Of a DNA stretch of 64,000 nucleotides, positions 1-9,634 are shown in pieces (position 1 is the stretch's first letter; each line of letters begins with the position of its first letter). The stretch lies in contig NZ_RSEJ01000014.1 of the NCBI RefSeq assembly GCF_009910675.1, positions 62,001-126,000 on the forward strand, in the 5' to 3' direction. The position numbers were made by a program, and so were the translations under genes. Under the pieces are notes generated by a model. The model searched no databases, had not been told where the DNA came from, and saw nothing but the letters and a program-made list of their open reading frames with translations. The DNA is from Photobacterium alginatilyticum. GTDB taxonomy: Bacteria; Pseudomonadota; Gammaproteobacteria; Enterobacterales; Vibrionaceae.

Positions 1-1338
1 CGAGGTTTCGGCGATACCGGCCGAGCGATTGGCAGACAACTTCAGATTTTCTACCGAGCCGGCAATATCGCGGATCATCCCCTGCAATGAGGCCATGAGG
101 GTGTTAAGCCCGTGCATCAGCAAACCGGTTTCGTCTTTTCTGGTGACATCCAGGCGATAGGTCAGATCGCCGCCGGCCTGACCGAGCTGGCGGACGATAT
201 CCACCACTTGCTGAATTGGTGTGGAAATCCGCTTGGCCATCAGATAGAGCACAGCAAGGGCAAAGAGGGAGATCACCACGCCTGCAATCAGCTGGCTGTT
301 GAGGAAGTCGCCGAACGAGCTGTTCAGCTCGCGTTGCAGGGCATTGATATCCGCTAGCAGCTCGGCCTTGGGGACCGAGATCCACAGCATCCACGGTGTA
401 TCGGTATTGCCGACCCGGATTGGTGTCACCAGGCTGGAGAATTCCTCTGTCGAGTTCCAGACTTGCTTACCGGCCTGGAACTGGGCTTTGCGCTGGCTCC
501 AGTCAGACAGCACCTCACCGAGCGGGGAGACCGGGTTGGTGTCTCCGGCGACCACCCCGCGGTAGGTGATAATGCTGACATGGGAGTTCGGACCGAATTT
601 ATCGCGCTGGAGCTTGAGTGCCAGCTCGTTGATAAAGTTGACCGACAAATCGATGCCGAGCATACCGATAGTACGGCCGTTGGCCTTGATTGGGGTGACC
701 AGATTGGCCATCAGCACCTGCTTGCCCTGTACATCATAGGCCCAGGGGTCGATCAGACAGCTGCGCCCGGTTTCCAGCGGGCAGAGATACCATTCGCTGA
801 CGCGGGTACCTGTTTTGGTCTGGTCCTGGATATAAAAGCGATCGGAATCTACTGCCGAGGGCTTGAGCTGGTTATCGTTGCCGCGAGTCCAGTAGACGTT
901 GAACTGGCCCTTGCCGTCGATGGACTCATAGGTCGAATCTTTGCCATCCCATGCGTCGGGCTCGAAGGCGATATAGGCCCCCAGGAACTTCTGGTTACCG
1001 GCCAGCAGATCACGGACCATCAGCGAGAGGTCTTCGCGGCTCAGTCTGCTTGGCTTGTCAGTCGAGCCAGCCATCCCCGAGACGACACTGGCCATGGCTT
1101 CTGCCGAGTTCATCGCTACCGAGAGCTGGTTTTGGATCTGCTCGGAGTGAAACTTGCTGGTTTCTTCCAGCAGCTCGGTCAGCGTACTGTCAGCAAAGTT
1201 ATAGGTTTTGCTGTGTACCATGTCCTCTAGCTGGCCGGAGTATTTCAGTCCGACCAGAAGCACCGCGACGAGTGAGAAAAACAGGCAGCTGGCAGCGCCG
1301 ATTATGATTTGATGTCGTATAGACTTGAGTGAAATCAT
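1..1338 (-). CDS. Methyl-accepting chemotaxis protein, N-terminal part (cut by left edge)
   Basis: Reading the minus strand from an ATG at 1338 gives an uninterrupted frame of 446 codons to the window edge. It has an N-terminal membrane segment (about residues 8-30), a long periplasmic domain with dCACHE-like features (AYIAFEPDAWDG, GMLGIDLSVNFI), a second membrane segment (about 346-370) and the start of a HAMP linker. The cytoplasmic signalling domain lies outside the window. Proteins of this family sense small ligands in the periplasm and control the CheA kinase. The start overlaps the stop codon of the upstream GDSL hydrolase (ATGA), so the two genes are probably translationally coupled. 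The ligand cannot be inferred. Long plus-strand frames here are shadows. Confidence 0.88.
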   Translation of the reverse strand, partial: MISLKSIRHQIIIGAASCLFFSLVAVLLVGLKYSGQLEDMVHSKTYNFADSTLTELLEETSKFHSEQIQNQLSVAMNSAEAMASVVSGMAGSTDKPSRLSREDLSLMVRDLLAGNQKFLGAYIAFEPDAWDGKDSTYESIDGKGQFNVYWTRGNDNQLKPSAVDSDRFYIQDQTKTGTRVSEWYLCPLETGRSCLIDPWAYDVQGKQVLMANLVTPIKANGRTIGMLGIDLSVNFINELALKLQRDKFGPNSHVSIITYRGVVAGDTNPVSPLGEVLSDWSQRKAQFQAGKQVWNSTEEFSSLVTPIRVGNTDTPWMLWISVPKAELLADINALQRELNSSFGDFLNSQLIAGVVISLFALAVLYLMAKRISTPIQQVVDIVRQLGQAGGDLTYRLDVTRKDETGLLMHGLNTLMASLQGMIRDIAGSVENLKLSANRSAGIAETS

Positions 1339-2378
1339 AATGCTATTCCGGCTTTGACGAGGTTGGCGGCATCCTTGGCGATAACTTTATGCATTGCTGT
1401 GGTCGGGTGCAGGCCGTCCCAGTACAGGTTGTTGTTCGGTTTGGCAATGACTTTGCCGGTAGCATAGCTGAAGGCTTCACCGGTGACATCGGTGATGGTG
1501 ACAGCCAGATCGGCATCATGGTACTGGCCGTTTTGCTTTACTTCGTTGATCACCTTGTCAAACGCTGCAAAGGCGTCGAAGTGGAAAATCTCGATGTCCG
1601 GATGGCTTGATGCCAGTTGTTCCAGACCGGCTTTGAGTGCCTGGTTGTGCTGGCCGATAAACTGGGTGACTTTGTCTTGCTGGCCGGCAAACCATGGCGC
1701 ATCGACAAAGTTTGGAATGTTTGCCGCGAGGATTTGTGTGGCCCCTGCGTCAATCAGGGATTCGATATCTTTCAGGGCAAGGGCGGCGGCCTTGTCACCG
1801 CTCTGGCCGAGATCGCCAAACAGGGTGAACCATAAATTGTTGGTACCACTCATATAGCTTACCAGCTCGCTGCCGCTGAACTGCCCCTTGTTGTGAATAC
1901 GTTGCTGAATTTGCAGGCCGCTGTTTGACAGCACATCGAGGCCGGAGTTGGCGGTGAAGCCGTTGGCGGCATCAATATCGAGGAAGCGGCCCGGTCCGGA
2001 CATGGCTCCACCGGTTGCCCAGTTGGTTCCGGCCAGCGGCTGATCCTGATAGTGGTAGCTGACTTGCTCACCGTCCGGGCCGGTTAATGCCAGGGTGCTT
2101 TCAATACGGCCGTGGGCGCGTGTCGGGGCTGGCATATCGAGAAAGGTCGCCAGGTATTCGGTCCAGACCGGTCCGTTGCTGAATCGGCCGTTGACGTTGG
2201 GTTCCAATGCCCGGATACCAATATTGCCGGAGGTCGCCTGGTTCATATCGACAGTGATAAGGTGCTTGTTACCCATATCGGACAGGCTGTCGCCGAAGTT
2301 TGAGATCGCATTAAAGTCCGCGGCGTGCAGGCTAAGAGGAAAAAGGGCAAGAAGAGCAGGGAATGTAAATTTGTTCAT
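1335..2378 (-). CDS. Secreted SGNH/GDSL family lipase or esterase
   Basis: This 347-residue protein has a typical signal peptide (basic start, hydrophobic core, cleavage near HAA at 18-20). It then shows the GDSL block FGDSLSD with the nucleophile Ser31, the block GTNWATGG with the oxyanion Gly, the block SGTNN with the oxyanion Asn, and the C-terminal DGLHPT block carrying the catalytic Asp and His. It should act outside the cytoplasm on lipid or carbohydrate esters. Similar Vibrio proteins are lecithinases or phospholipases, but the substrate cannot be told here. Its stop codon overlaps the start of the downstream chemoreceptor by four bases, giving a two-gene unit. Confidence 0.85.
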   Translation of the reverse strand: MNKFTFPALLALFPLSLHAADFNAISNFGDSLSDMGNKHLITVDMNQATSGNIGIRALEPNVNGRFSNGPVWTEYLATFLDMPAPTRAHGRIESTLALTGPDGEQVSYHYQDQPLAGTNWATGGAMSGPGRFLDIDAANGFTANSGLDVLSNSGLQIQQRIHNKGQFSGSELVSYMSGTNNLWFTLFGDLGQSGDKAAALALKDIESLIDAGATQILAANIPNFVDAPWFAGQQDKVTQFIGQHNQALKAGLEQLASSHPDIEIFHFDAFAAFDKVINEVKQNGQYHDADLAVTITDVTGEAFSYATGKVIAKPNNNLYWDGLHPTTAMHKVIAKDAANLVKAGIAL

Positions 2379-2802
2379 ATCGTACTTATCTGTTTGTTTG
2401 ACGTCGTGGAGGAAGTATTGTCGCTATGTCGCACGGGCATATTTTTCACCCGGATGCAGATAAAAACAGTTGTACTGCATGTTTTATCTGTTCGTATTTG
2501 CTCAGTGCAAATAGTTGATTTGCTCGGATTATATGGAAAGCGTTCCTGTTATCAAATTTATCAATGGACAGGGAGGGATATTCCTGACTTATGAGTTAAC
2601 TTTGACTCGTTATGGGCTAAGAGACGTAATTGACGGTGGAAATTAGATCGAATTCGCACCTTTCCGACGGGATGGTGAACACACGACATACTCTGTAACA
2701 ATTTGAGGTATGATTTAGCAGCACTGTTCAGCGTCTATCAGCTGTTGTCGAGTAAGATATGAATAGATTTCGATACTATTGTCGATGCAGGTAAGGTGAG
2801 AT
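2379..2802. other. Intergenic region between the GDSL hydrolase and ompR
   Basis: This 424-bp stretch separates the divergent GDSL hydrolase and ompR. No ORF with family signal and no strong hairpin was seen. It must carry both promoters, but no convincing -35/-10 pair could be assigned by eye. The ribosome-binding site of ompR (AGGTGAG) lies at its right end. Confidence 0.5.
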
Positions 2803-3522
2803 ATGCAGGAAAATTACAAGATTCTGGTTGTTGATGATGACATGCGCCTACGCGCACTGTTGGAGCGTTATCTGTCGGAGCAGGGTTTCCAGGTTCGTAG
2901 CGTGGCCAACGGTGAACAGATGGATCGCTTGTTATCCCGTGAAACTTTCCACCTGATGGTGCTTGATTTGATGCTGCCGGGTGAAGACGGCCTGTCTATT
3001 TGTCGCCGGTTGCGTAATGCCAACAATATGTTGCCTGTCCTGATGCTGACCGCCAAAGGCGATGAAGTTGACCGTATTGTCGGGCTTGAGGTGGGGGCTG
3101 ATGACTATCTGCCGAAACCGTTTAACCCGCGTGAATTGCTGGCCCGGATCCGTGCTGTGCTGCGTCGTCAGACCATAGAAGCACCCGGTGCGCCGAGTGT
3201 CGACAGTAAAATCATTGAGTTCGGTGATTTTCGCCTAAACCTGGGCACCCGTGAGATGTTCCGTGGCGAAGAGTCGATGCCACTGACATCCGGTGAGTTT
3301 GCCGTGCTCAAGGCGCTGGTTACCAATGCCCGGGAGCCGATGTCCCGCGACAAGCTGATGAACATGGCCCGCGGCCGTGAGTACTCGGCGATGGAGCGCT
3401 CGATTGATGTACAGATTTCCCGTTTGCGCCGGATGGTAGAGGAAGATCCGAGCCGTCCACGCTATATCCAGACAGTGTGGGGGCTAGGGTACGTATTCGT
3501 TCCTGACGGTAGCGAGGCCTAA
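2803..3522 (+). CDS. ompR: Osmoregulatory response regulator OmpR
   Basis: This 239-residue response regulator has a receiver domain (about 1-120) with acidic residues 11-13, the phosphorylated Asp55 in VLDLMLPG, and Lys in the switch motif YLPKPF. A C-terminal winged-helix domain (about 135-235) contains the [17 protein letters not shown] segment. It closely matches OmpR, which receives phosphate from EnvZ and controls outer-membrane porin genes. The ATG follows an AGGTGAG ribosome site. The envZ gene follows after about 11 bases, so the pair forms the usual ompB operon. Confidence 0.97.
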   Translation: MQENYKILVVDDDMRLRALLERYLSEQGFQVRSVANGEQMDRLLSRETFHLMVLDLMLPGEDGLSICRRLRNANNMLPVLMLTAKGDEVDRIVGLEVGADDYLPKPFNPRELLARIRAVLRRQTIEAPGAPSVDSKIIEFGDFRLNLGTREMFRGEESMPLTSGEFAVLKALVTNAREPMSRDKLMNMARGREYSAMERSIDVQISRLRRMVEEDPSRPRYIQTVWGLGYVFVPDGSEA

Positions 3523-3533
3523 GTGAGGCAACC

Positions 3534-4871
3534 ATGATGCGGATGTCACCGCGCAGTACATTTACCCGTACACTTATTCTTCTGGCTGGCTTGCTGATTG
3601 CCAGCCAGATTTTTTCCTATCTGGCAGTCCTGAATTATGCGCTGTTGCCCAGCTTGCAGCAGTTCAACCGTATTCTGGCCTATGAAGTGCGGCTGATGCT
3701 GCGCGAGGATGTCGAGTTGGCCGACGGCAAGACCTTCCATCTCGATCCCCCTGTCCGTCGTCAGTTGCTCGAGCAGCTCGGGGTAACACTGCACCTCGAG
3801 GACAGCCCTGATCTCAGCGAGTATGAGCAGGCAACCCGAATCGAGTACCTCAGCGAAGAGATGACCCGTGAGCTCGGTGCGCCTACCGAGGTACGGCTGG
3901 TGCTGGGCGCCGACAGCTATGTGTTGTGGATGCGGTGCGATGCGATGCCAGGCTACTTTATGCGGATCCCATTGTCGGAGTTGCAGGAAGACGATTTCTC
4001 GCCCCTGTTTCACTACAGCCTGATCATTGCGTTTATGGTGATTGCCGGTGGCTGGCTCTTTATCCGGATCCAGAACCGGCCATTGGTTGCGCTGGAGCAG
4101 GCGGCGCTTCAGGTGGCCCGTGGTGAAACGCCGCCACACCTGCCGGAAAGAGGGGCATCGGAAATCCGTGCGGTGACCAAGTCGTTTAACCGGATGTCCG
4201 AGGGGATCAAGCAACTGGAAGATGACCGGGCACTGTTGCTGGCCGGGGTCAGCCATGACTTGCGCACCCCGCTGACCCGGATCCGTCTGGCGACAGAAAT
4301 GATGTCGCCGGAAGACGGCTATCTGGCCGAGAGTATGATTAAGGATACCGAGGAGTGTAACGAGATCATCAGCCAGTTTATGGATTACCTGAAGTCGACC
4401 AAGCAGCTGGAAGAGGAAGATCTTGATTTGAATCTCCTGCTGCAGGAAGTGGCCGAGGCCGAAGGGGGTTATGAGCGCGAGATTGAACTCGAGCAGGGTG
4501 ATATTCCCGGTATCGTGCGTGCCAATGGCGTGGCGATCAAACGCTCGATGGCCAACCTGGTTGTCAATGCGATCCGCTACGGCAACGGATGGGTCAAGCT
4601 TTCCAGTGGGGTGACCGCTGATCGCAAAATGGCCTGGTTCTGTGTCGAGGATGACGGTCCCGGGATTGAACCGGATCAGGTTGCCAAGATGTTTCAGCCC
4701 CTGACCCGGGGGGATTCTGCCCGAGGCAGTGAAGCCGAGGGGACCGGATTGGGTCTGGCTATCGTGCAGCGGATCATCGACCAGCATGAAGGGACAATCA
4801 TGGTGACCAACCGCAGTGCCGGTGGCCTGAAAGTACAGGTTAGCCTGCCGCTGGTGGTGAGCAAAAAATAG
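3534..4871 (+). CDS. envZ: Osmosensor histidine kinase EnvZ
   Basis: A 445-residue inner-membrane histidine kinase with a first membrane segment (about 13-35), a periplasmic loop, a second membrane segment (about 160-180) ending in FIRIQNRPL, and a HAMP domain. The phospho-acceptor His lies in [12 protein letters not shown] (about residue 240), followed by the ATPase domain with N box ([12 protein letters not shown]), G1 (DDGPGI) and G2 (GTGLGLAIV). The sequence follows E. coli EnvZ over its whole length. Two ATG codons in a row (3534 and 3537) leave the start ambiguous by one residue. It phosphorylates and dephosphorylates OmpR. A strong terminator follows. Confidence 0.97.
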   Translation: MMRMSPRSTFTRTLILLAGLLIASQIFSYLAVLNYALLPSLQQFNRILAYEVRLMLREDVELADGKTFHLDPPVRRQLLEQLGVTLHLEDSPDLSEYEQATRIEYLSEEMTRELGAPTEVRLVLGADSYVLWMRCDAMPGYFMRIPLSELQEDDFSPLFHYSLIIAFMVIAGGWLFIRIQNRPLVALEQAALQVARGETPPHLPERGASEIRAVTKSFNRMSEGIKQLEDDRALLLAGVSHDLRTPLTRIRLATEMMSPEDGYLAESMIKDTEECNEIISQFMDYLKSTKQLEEEDLDLNLLLQEVAEAEGGYEREIELEQGDIPGIVRANGVAIKRSMANLVVNAIRYGNGWVKLSSGVTADRKMAWFCVEDDGPGIEPDQVAKMFQPLTRGDSARGSEAEGTGLGLAIVQRIIDQHEGTIMVTNRSAGGLKVQVSLPLVVSKK

Positions 4872-4910
4872 CTAAACCGGCTTTATCCTGAAAGAGCAAA
4901 CGTCAAAACC

Positions 4911-4940
4911 AAAGCGAGAGCCAAGAGGCTCTCGCTTTTT
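4911..4940. terminator. Terminator between ompR-envZ and xanP
   Basis: A stem AAAGCGAGAGCC / GGCTCTCGCTTT with a four-base AAGA loop is followed by T residues on the plus strand. It lies between convergent envZ and xanP and starts about 40 bases after the envZ stop. Confidence 0.85.
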
Positions 4941-4980
4941 ATGTGCGTATAGCTTATGTCGTTAGCGACACTTTCTTTGA

Positions 4981-6351
4981 TTATTTTTTCTCTTCCGGTA
5001 GTACCAGATTCAGAACGATGGCCGTGATACCGCCTGCCGCCATCCCCGAAGACAAGATGCTTTTCACCCATTCCGGCATGAACTGGAGAATTTCCGGTTT
5101 CTGGGCAATGCCCAGGCCCATCGAGAAAGACAGGGCCATGATCAGAATGGCGCGGCGGTCGAGCTCGCAGCGGGAAATAATGCGGACCCCTGAGGCGGCA
5201 ATGGTACCGAACATCACGATGGTTGCGCCGCCCAGCACGGGTTCAGGGATCAGCTGAACCAGATTGGCGACGCCCGGGAACAGCCCGAGCAGTACCAGCA
5301 TACCGGCAACGAAGTAACCGATATAGCGGCTGGCGACACCGGTCAGCTGGATGATGCCGTTGTTCTGGCTGAAGGTCGAATTCGGGAAACTGTTTAATAC
5401 CGAGGCCAGTGCCGAGTTGATACCGTCGGCAAGTACCCCGCCTTTAATGCGTTTCATGTAGACCGGTCCGGCTACAGGTTGCTCGGAGGTTTCCGAGGTG
5501 GCGGTAATATCGCCGATGGCTTCTAGTGACGTGATGGCAAAGACGATTACAAGCGGGATCAGCAGCGACCAGTCAAACCCCAAGCCGTATTGCATCGGCA
5601 GCGGGATGGCTATCAGGTCGGTATCGGCGGCGCGCGAGGTATCGATCATGCCGGTCAGCCATGCCAGCACGGTGCCGGCAGCCATCGCGATAACAATCGA
5701 TGAAACACGCAGATATGGGTTCTTGACCCGGTTGAGCAGTACGATCAATCCCAGAACAGTGCCGGCCAGCATCAGGTTGTCGAGGCTACCGAAGCTGCCG
5801 TTTTCAATTGCGGCGTAGCCACCGCCCATTGACGTCAGGCCAATCTGGATCAGGGTCAGGCCAATCAGAGTCACCACGATACCGGAGACCAGCGGGGTGA
5901 TCACGCGCTGGGCATGCTGAAGAACCCGGGAGATAAAGACCTCAGTCAGCGAGGCAACCAGGATAGTACCGAAAATGGCGGCCATCATGGTTGGGATATC
6001 GGCTCCGCCGGCTTTGAGCGCCAGGCCGGCACCAATAATCGGGCCAAGGAAGTTGAAACTGGTACCCTGAATCGACAGCAGACCGGAGCCGACAGGACCA
6101 AAGGTACGGATCTGGATGAACGAAGCCAGCCCTGAGGCAAACAGGGACATGCTGACGATGGTATTGGTATCGCTGGCCGGTACGCCCAGAGCCTGACAGA
6201 TGATCAGCGACGGGGTGATCACGGCAACAAACATGGCTAGCAAGTGCTGGGTGGCGGCAAACAGGGTTTGTGGCAGTGGCGGCCTGTCTTCCAGACGGTA
6301 GATCAGATCAGAATTACGTGGTGTTTCGATGTCGCTATGCTGGCGGGTCAT
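4981..6351 (-). CDS. xanP: Xanthine permease XanP (NCS2 family)
   Basis: This 456-residue inner-membrane protein aligns along its full length with E. coli XanP (YicE): the N-terminal [18 protein letters not shown], the substrate-site segments SIQGTSFNF and [14 protein letters not shown], and the signature [19 protein letters not shown]2 transporters have 14 membrane segments and import purine bases by proton symport. XanP is the high-affinity xanthine carrier in E. coli, where it also lies near recG. A PurR-like operator lies about 170 bases upstream, which fits control by purine supply. Uric acid or a related base cannot be excluded as substrate. Confidence 0.88.
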   Translation of the reverse strand: MTRQHSDIETPRNSDLIYRLEDRPPLPQTLFAATQHLLAMFVAVITPSLIICQALGVPASDTNTIVSMSLFASGLASFIQIRTFGPVGSGLLSIQGTSFNFLGPIIGAGLALKAGGADIPTMMAAIFGTILVASLTEVFISRVLQHAQRVITPLVSGIVVTLIGLTLIQIGLTSMGGGYAAIENGSFGSLDNLMLAGTVLGLIVLLNRVKNPYLRVSSIVIAMAAGTVLAWLTGMIDTSRAADTDLIAIPLPMQYGLGFDWSLLIPLVIVFAITSLEAIGDITATSETSEQPVAGPVYMKRIKGGVLADGINSALASVLNSFPNSTFSQNNGIIQLTGVASRYIGYFVAGMLVLLGLFPGVANLVQLIPEPVLGGATIVMFGTIAASGVRIISRCELDRRAILIMALSFSMGLGIAQKPEILQFMPEWVKSILSSGMAAGGITAIVLNLVLPEEKK

Positions 6352-6726
6352 GGCCGTTTTTCCTTGGACTTACTTCGGTATCCCTTTGCGATGCGCTGAA
6401 TGGGCACGGCGTTGTGAAAGCTGGTTATATCTGTGATTGCTGTTACTCAGATCCAAGCTGACACCGGGCGAAGTGAAAGTGGGTGAAATTTGTGCGCTAT
6501 TTTAATTATCTTTCTGTAAATAGCAAACGTTTGCGTGCTTTGTTTAAGATTATTTTTGCTTGCATCGGAAATACACAGCGGAAGGATGAAAACGTAAGAA
6601 ATGTGCCAGAGGTGTTATTTATCCTGGGCTGCCAAGATCACACTACGGAATTATAGTATCAGCCAAGCGATTGCTATCAGCCAGAAAGGTGTTTTTTTAC
6701 CTTCTCTGGCTGAATTGCCGTATTGG
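6352..6726. other. Intergenic region between xanP and recG
   Basis: This 375-bp stretch lies upstream of xanP and downstream of recG (both minus strand). It contains the PurR-like box at 6521-6536. An imperfect hairpin at 6679-6711 (AGCCAG / CTGGCT arms) lies just after recG. No gene was recognised. Confidence 0.5.
6521..6536. promoter_or_regulatory. PurR-like operator upstream of xanP
   Basis: The palindromic core GCAAACGTTTGCGT matches the known PurR box ACGCAAACGTTTGCGT at 14 of 16 positions, with a complete right half-site. It lies about 170 bases upstream of the xanP start. PurR represses purine synthesis and salvage genes when hypoxanthine or guanine is bound, so purine-controlled xanthine uptake is a reasonable inference. 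Confidence 0.72.
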
Positions 6727-8811
6727 TTAGGCGTTTGAGTAGTTCTCGCGTTGTCCCAGCCAGCGATCAATGATGGCCTTGGCGTTGTCCGGGTAGCGGT
6801 CGTGGACATAGCGGGCCAGCTTCTGCACCTGGGGGATCAGATGTTGGTCACGAACCAGATCGGCAATTTTGAATTCGGCGATACCGGTCTGCTTGGTACC
6901 TAGCAGCTCTCCGGGCCCGCGAATTTCCAGATCGCGCTGGGCAATCACGAAACCGTCGCTGCTTTCTCGCAGAACGCCGAGGCGTTTCTGGGCGGTCTTT
7001 GACAGCGGGGCGTGATAGAGCAGGACACAATGGCTGGCAACACTGCCCCGGCCGACCCGTCCTCGCAGCTGGTGGAGCTGCGCCAGACCGAGCCGCTCAG
7101 GGTTTTCGATGATCATCAGGCTGGCGTTGGGCACGTCTACCCCGACCTCTATGACGGTGGTGGCAACCAGCAGGTGCAGCTCGCCGTCCTTGAAGCGCTT
7201 CATGATTTCTTGTTTTTCAGCCGGTTTCATCCGGCCATGTACGAGCCCGATATTGAGTTCGGGAAGCTGCGCGGTGAGCTCGTCGGCGGTGTCGGAAGCG
7301 GCCTGTGCCTCTAGCACCTCGGACTCATCAATCAGGGTACAGACCCAGTAGGCCTGCCGGCCTTCGTTGAGGCAGGCCGAGCGGATGCGTTCGATAATTT
7401 CTGCCCGGCGCGAATCGGGCAGGGCGACGGTCTGGATCGGGGTCCGGCCCGGCGGCAGCTCGTCAATCACCGAGGTTTCGAGATCGGCATAGGCGGTCAT
7501 GGCCAGGGTACGGGGAATCGGGGTCGCGGTCATGATCAACTGGTGCGGGTAGCGACCCTCATTGGCCCCTTTCTCGCGCAGCTCCAGGCGCTGGTGGACA
7601 CCGAATCTGTGCTGTTCATCGATAATTACCAGCGCGAGGTTGTTAAATACCACCTGCTCCTGAAACAGGGCGTGGGTGCCGACTACCATTTTGGCTTCAC
7701 CGCTTTCGATGCGGGCCAGTTCGGTATCCCTTGCCTTGCCCTTGAGCTTGCCGGCCAGCCAGCCGACCTCGATATCCATCGGGTTGAGCCAGTTGGCAAA
7801 GTTGATTGCGTGCTGCTCGGCCAGCAGTTCGGTCGGGGCCATAAGGGCAACCTGATAGCCGTGTTCAATGGCGCGCAGCGCTGCCAATGCCGCCACCAGC
7901 GTCTTGCCCGATCCGACATCGCCCTGTACCAGCCTCATCATCGGGTGCGGTTTGGCCAGATCCGTCTCGATATCGGCAACAACCCTTTGTTGGGCCCCGG
8001 TCGGGCTGAATGGCAGGCTATCAAGAAGCCGGGTTTTCAAGCTATCGGAGGCGGTTAGCGGCCAGGCTTCGTGCTGCTGGCTTTTGCTGCGCACCGCCAG
8101 CATCGACAGGTTTTGTGCCAGCAGCTCTTCGAGGATCAACCGGTGCTGGGCCGGATGCCTGCCTTCCTCTAGCTGATCGAGGGAGACGTCCGGGGTCGGA
8201 CGGTGCATGACGTGCAGTGCCTGGGCCAGCGTCATCTGGCGATCGTACAAGCCATCAGGTAATAGCTCGCTGACGGCGGCCTTGTCGAGCAGGCGGAGGG
8301 CCTGATCGGTCAGGTTACGCAGGGTTAGCTGGCGCAGGCCGTCGGTAGTCGGGTAGACCGGGGTGAGGGTTTCCTCGACGCTGAGCTCGGTCGGTTCGGA
8401 GAAGACCTTGTAATCCGGGTGGATGATTTCCAACCCGAATTTACCGCGCTTTAACTCGCCGTAGGCTTTGACCTGCTTGCCTTCACTGAGGCTGTTTTTC
8501 ATCGCCGCATTGAAGTTGAAAAAGCGCAGGGTCGCCGAGCCGCTGCTGTCGCTGATTTTTACCGTCAGCATCCGCCGTTTGCCAAAGCTGATATTGCTGT
8601 TTAGCACTTCGCCCTGAATAGTCAGGTACTGGCCTGGCATGGCACTGGCTATCGGCCAAATCCGGGTTCGGTCTTCATAACGGAGCGGCAGGTGAAAAAG
8701 CAGATCCTGGACGGTGTTCAGGCCTATTTTTTCCAGCTTTTCTGCCATTTTGGCACCAACACCGGACAGTTCGGTCAGGGCTATGGTATCAAGTAGTTTT
8801 CCGCTCATCAC
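6727..8811 (-). CDS. recG: ATP-dependent DNA helicase RecG
   Basis: This protein of about 694 residues matches E. coli RecG from end to end. It has the N-terminal wedge/OB region (FHLPLRYEDRT, GEVLNSNISFGKRRML), the Walker A motif GDVGSGKT, the DEQH box in IIDEQHRFG, TATPIPRT, and the C-terminal QLRGRVGRG and QKTG-like loop regions. RecG reverses stalled replication forks and processes recombination intermediates. The frame opens at a GTG (8811) directly followed by an ATG (8808); either may be used. It lies about 20 bases downstream of trmH and is probably cotranscribed. Confidence 0.97.
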   Translation of the reverse strand: MMSGKLLDTIALTELSGVGAKMAEKLEKIGLNTVQDLLFHLPLRYEDRTRIWPIASAMPGQYLTIQGEVLNSNISFGKRRMLTVKISDSSGSATLRFFNFNAAMKNSLSEGKQVKAYGELKRGKFGLEIIHPDYKVFSEPTELSVEETLTPVYPTTDGLRQLTLRNLTDQALRLLDKAAVSELLPDGLYDRQMTLAQALHVMHRPTPDVSLDQLEEGRHPAQHRLILEELLAQNLSMLAVRSKSQQHEAWPLTASDSLKTRLLDSLPFSPTGAQQRVVADIETDLAKPHPMMRLVQGDVGSGKTLVAALAALRAIEHGYQVALMAPTELLAEQHAINFANWLNPMDIEVGWLAGKLKGKARDTELARIESGEAKMVVGTHALFQEQVVFNNLALVIIDEQHRFGVHQRLELREKGANEGRYPHQLIMTATPIPRTLAMTAYADLETSVIDELPPGRTPIQTVALPDSRRAEIIERIRSACLNEGRQAYWVCTLIDESEVLEAQAASDTADELTAQLPELNIGLVHGRMKPAEKQEIMKRFKDGELHLLVATTVIEVGVDVPNASLMIIENPERLGLAQLHQLRGRVGRGSVASHCVLLYHAPLSKTAQKRLGVLRESSDGFVIAQRDLEIRGPGELLGTKQTGIAEFKIADLVRDQHLIPQVQKLARYVHDRYPDNAKAIIDRWLGQRENYSNA

Positions 8812-8829
8812 TTATCCCGATTGTGGCTG

Positions 8830-9537
8830 TTATTTGGCTTTTTTCTTTGGTTCGGTGGCCTGCATGATGCTCCACCACTGGTCATCAGCGGCAATTTGTC
8901 CCTGCTCGTCGAGTGGCGGGTACGCTAGCCCTTTGCGGCGGGCGACTTTAGCCAGTACCGGATGGCCACGCTCGAACAGGATCCGGTGAACGACTTCATC
9001 AGGCAGTTGGGTTTTCTCCAGATCGTACATACCGGCATTCTGGCGCTGGCGCTGGGCCTCATACAGGATCAGGGCGCTGGCCACCGAGACATTCAGTGAC
9101 TGTACCATACCGACCATCGGAATGATGATGTCCTGATCAGCAAGGGCGAGGGCTTCAGCCGTGATCCCATTTTTCTCGCCGCCGAGGATGATGGCGGTAG
9201 GTTTGGTGTAATCCACCTCACGAAAGTCAATCGCGGTATCCGACAGGTTGGTTGCCAGCACCTGCATGCCTTGCTCTTTCAGTGTACTGACGGCATTGAC
9301 CATGTTGTCATGGGTTTCGAGTTCGACCCAGTTGCGGGCACCTGCCGAGGTGTGGCTCAGTACGCGCATACCTTCCTTTGGCCACACGGCATGGACTTTA
9401 TGTACGCCCACGGCATCGGCGGTACGGATAATGGCGGAGACGTTGTTGGGTTTATGCACTTCTTCCATGCATACCGTCAGATCCGGCTGGCGGGTTGCCA
9501 GGACAGACTGAATACGTTGAAAACGATCGGGAGTCAT
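8830..9537 (-). CDS. trmH: tRNA (guanosine-18-2'-O)-methyltransferase TrmH
   Basis: A 235-residue SPOUT methyltransferase. The N-terminal half holds VCMEEVHKPNNVSAIIRTADAVG, and the C-terminal knot holds ILGGEKNGI and IPMVGMVQSLNVSVASALILYEAQRQRQ, all close to E. coli TrmH. It methylates the 2'-hydroxyl of G18 in the D-loop of tRNAs using S-adenosylmethionine. It lies between spoT and recG, as in E. coli, but a clear terminator separates it from spoT. Confidence 0.96.
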   Translation of the reverse strand: MTPDRFQRIQSVLATRQPDLTVCMEEVHKPNNVSAIIRTADAVGVHKVHAVWPKEGMRVLSHTSAGARNWVELETHDNMVNAVSTLKEQGMQVLATNLSDTAIDFREVDYTKPTAIILGGEKNGITAEALALADQDIIIPMVGMVQSLNVSVASALILYEAQRQRQNAGMYDLEKTQLPDEVVHRILFERGHPVLAKVARRKGLAYPPLDEQGQIAADDQWWSIMQATEPKKKAK

Positions 9538-9565
9538 AGTGTTCTTTGTCGTTCTTTAATAAAGA

Positions 9566-9587
9566 AAACGCCCGAAAACGGGCGTTT
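9566..9587 (-). terminator. Terminator of the spoT operon
   Basis: The stem AAACGCCCG / CGGGCGTTT encloses a four-base loop and on the minus strand is followed by TTCTTT. It lies between spoT and trmH, both read leftward. Confidence 0.8.
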
Positions 9588-9634
9588 ATGTTCAGTATAG
9601 GAAAAGCTGGGCTAACCAGCTGTTCTTTGGGCCA

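Noticed and set aside
463..1230. 255-residue plus-strand frame at the left end
   Set aside because: It is antisense to the clear chemoreceptor frame, which shows membrane segments and a dCACHE-like domain.
3546..4787. 413-residue open frame on the minus strand opposite envZ
   Set aside because: It lies wholly opposite a confident EnvZ, has no family motifs and an improbable His/Gln-rich composition, and is a shadow of codon bias.
6679..6711. Hairpin after recG as a terminator
   Set aside because: The T/A run lies in the loop and no T tract follows on the minus strand, so termination is not supported.
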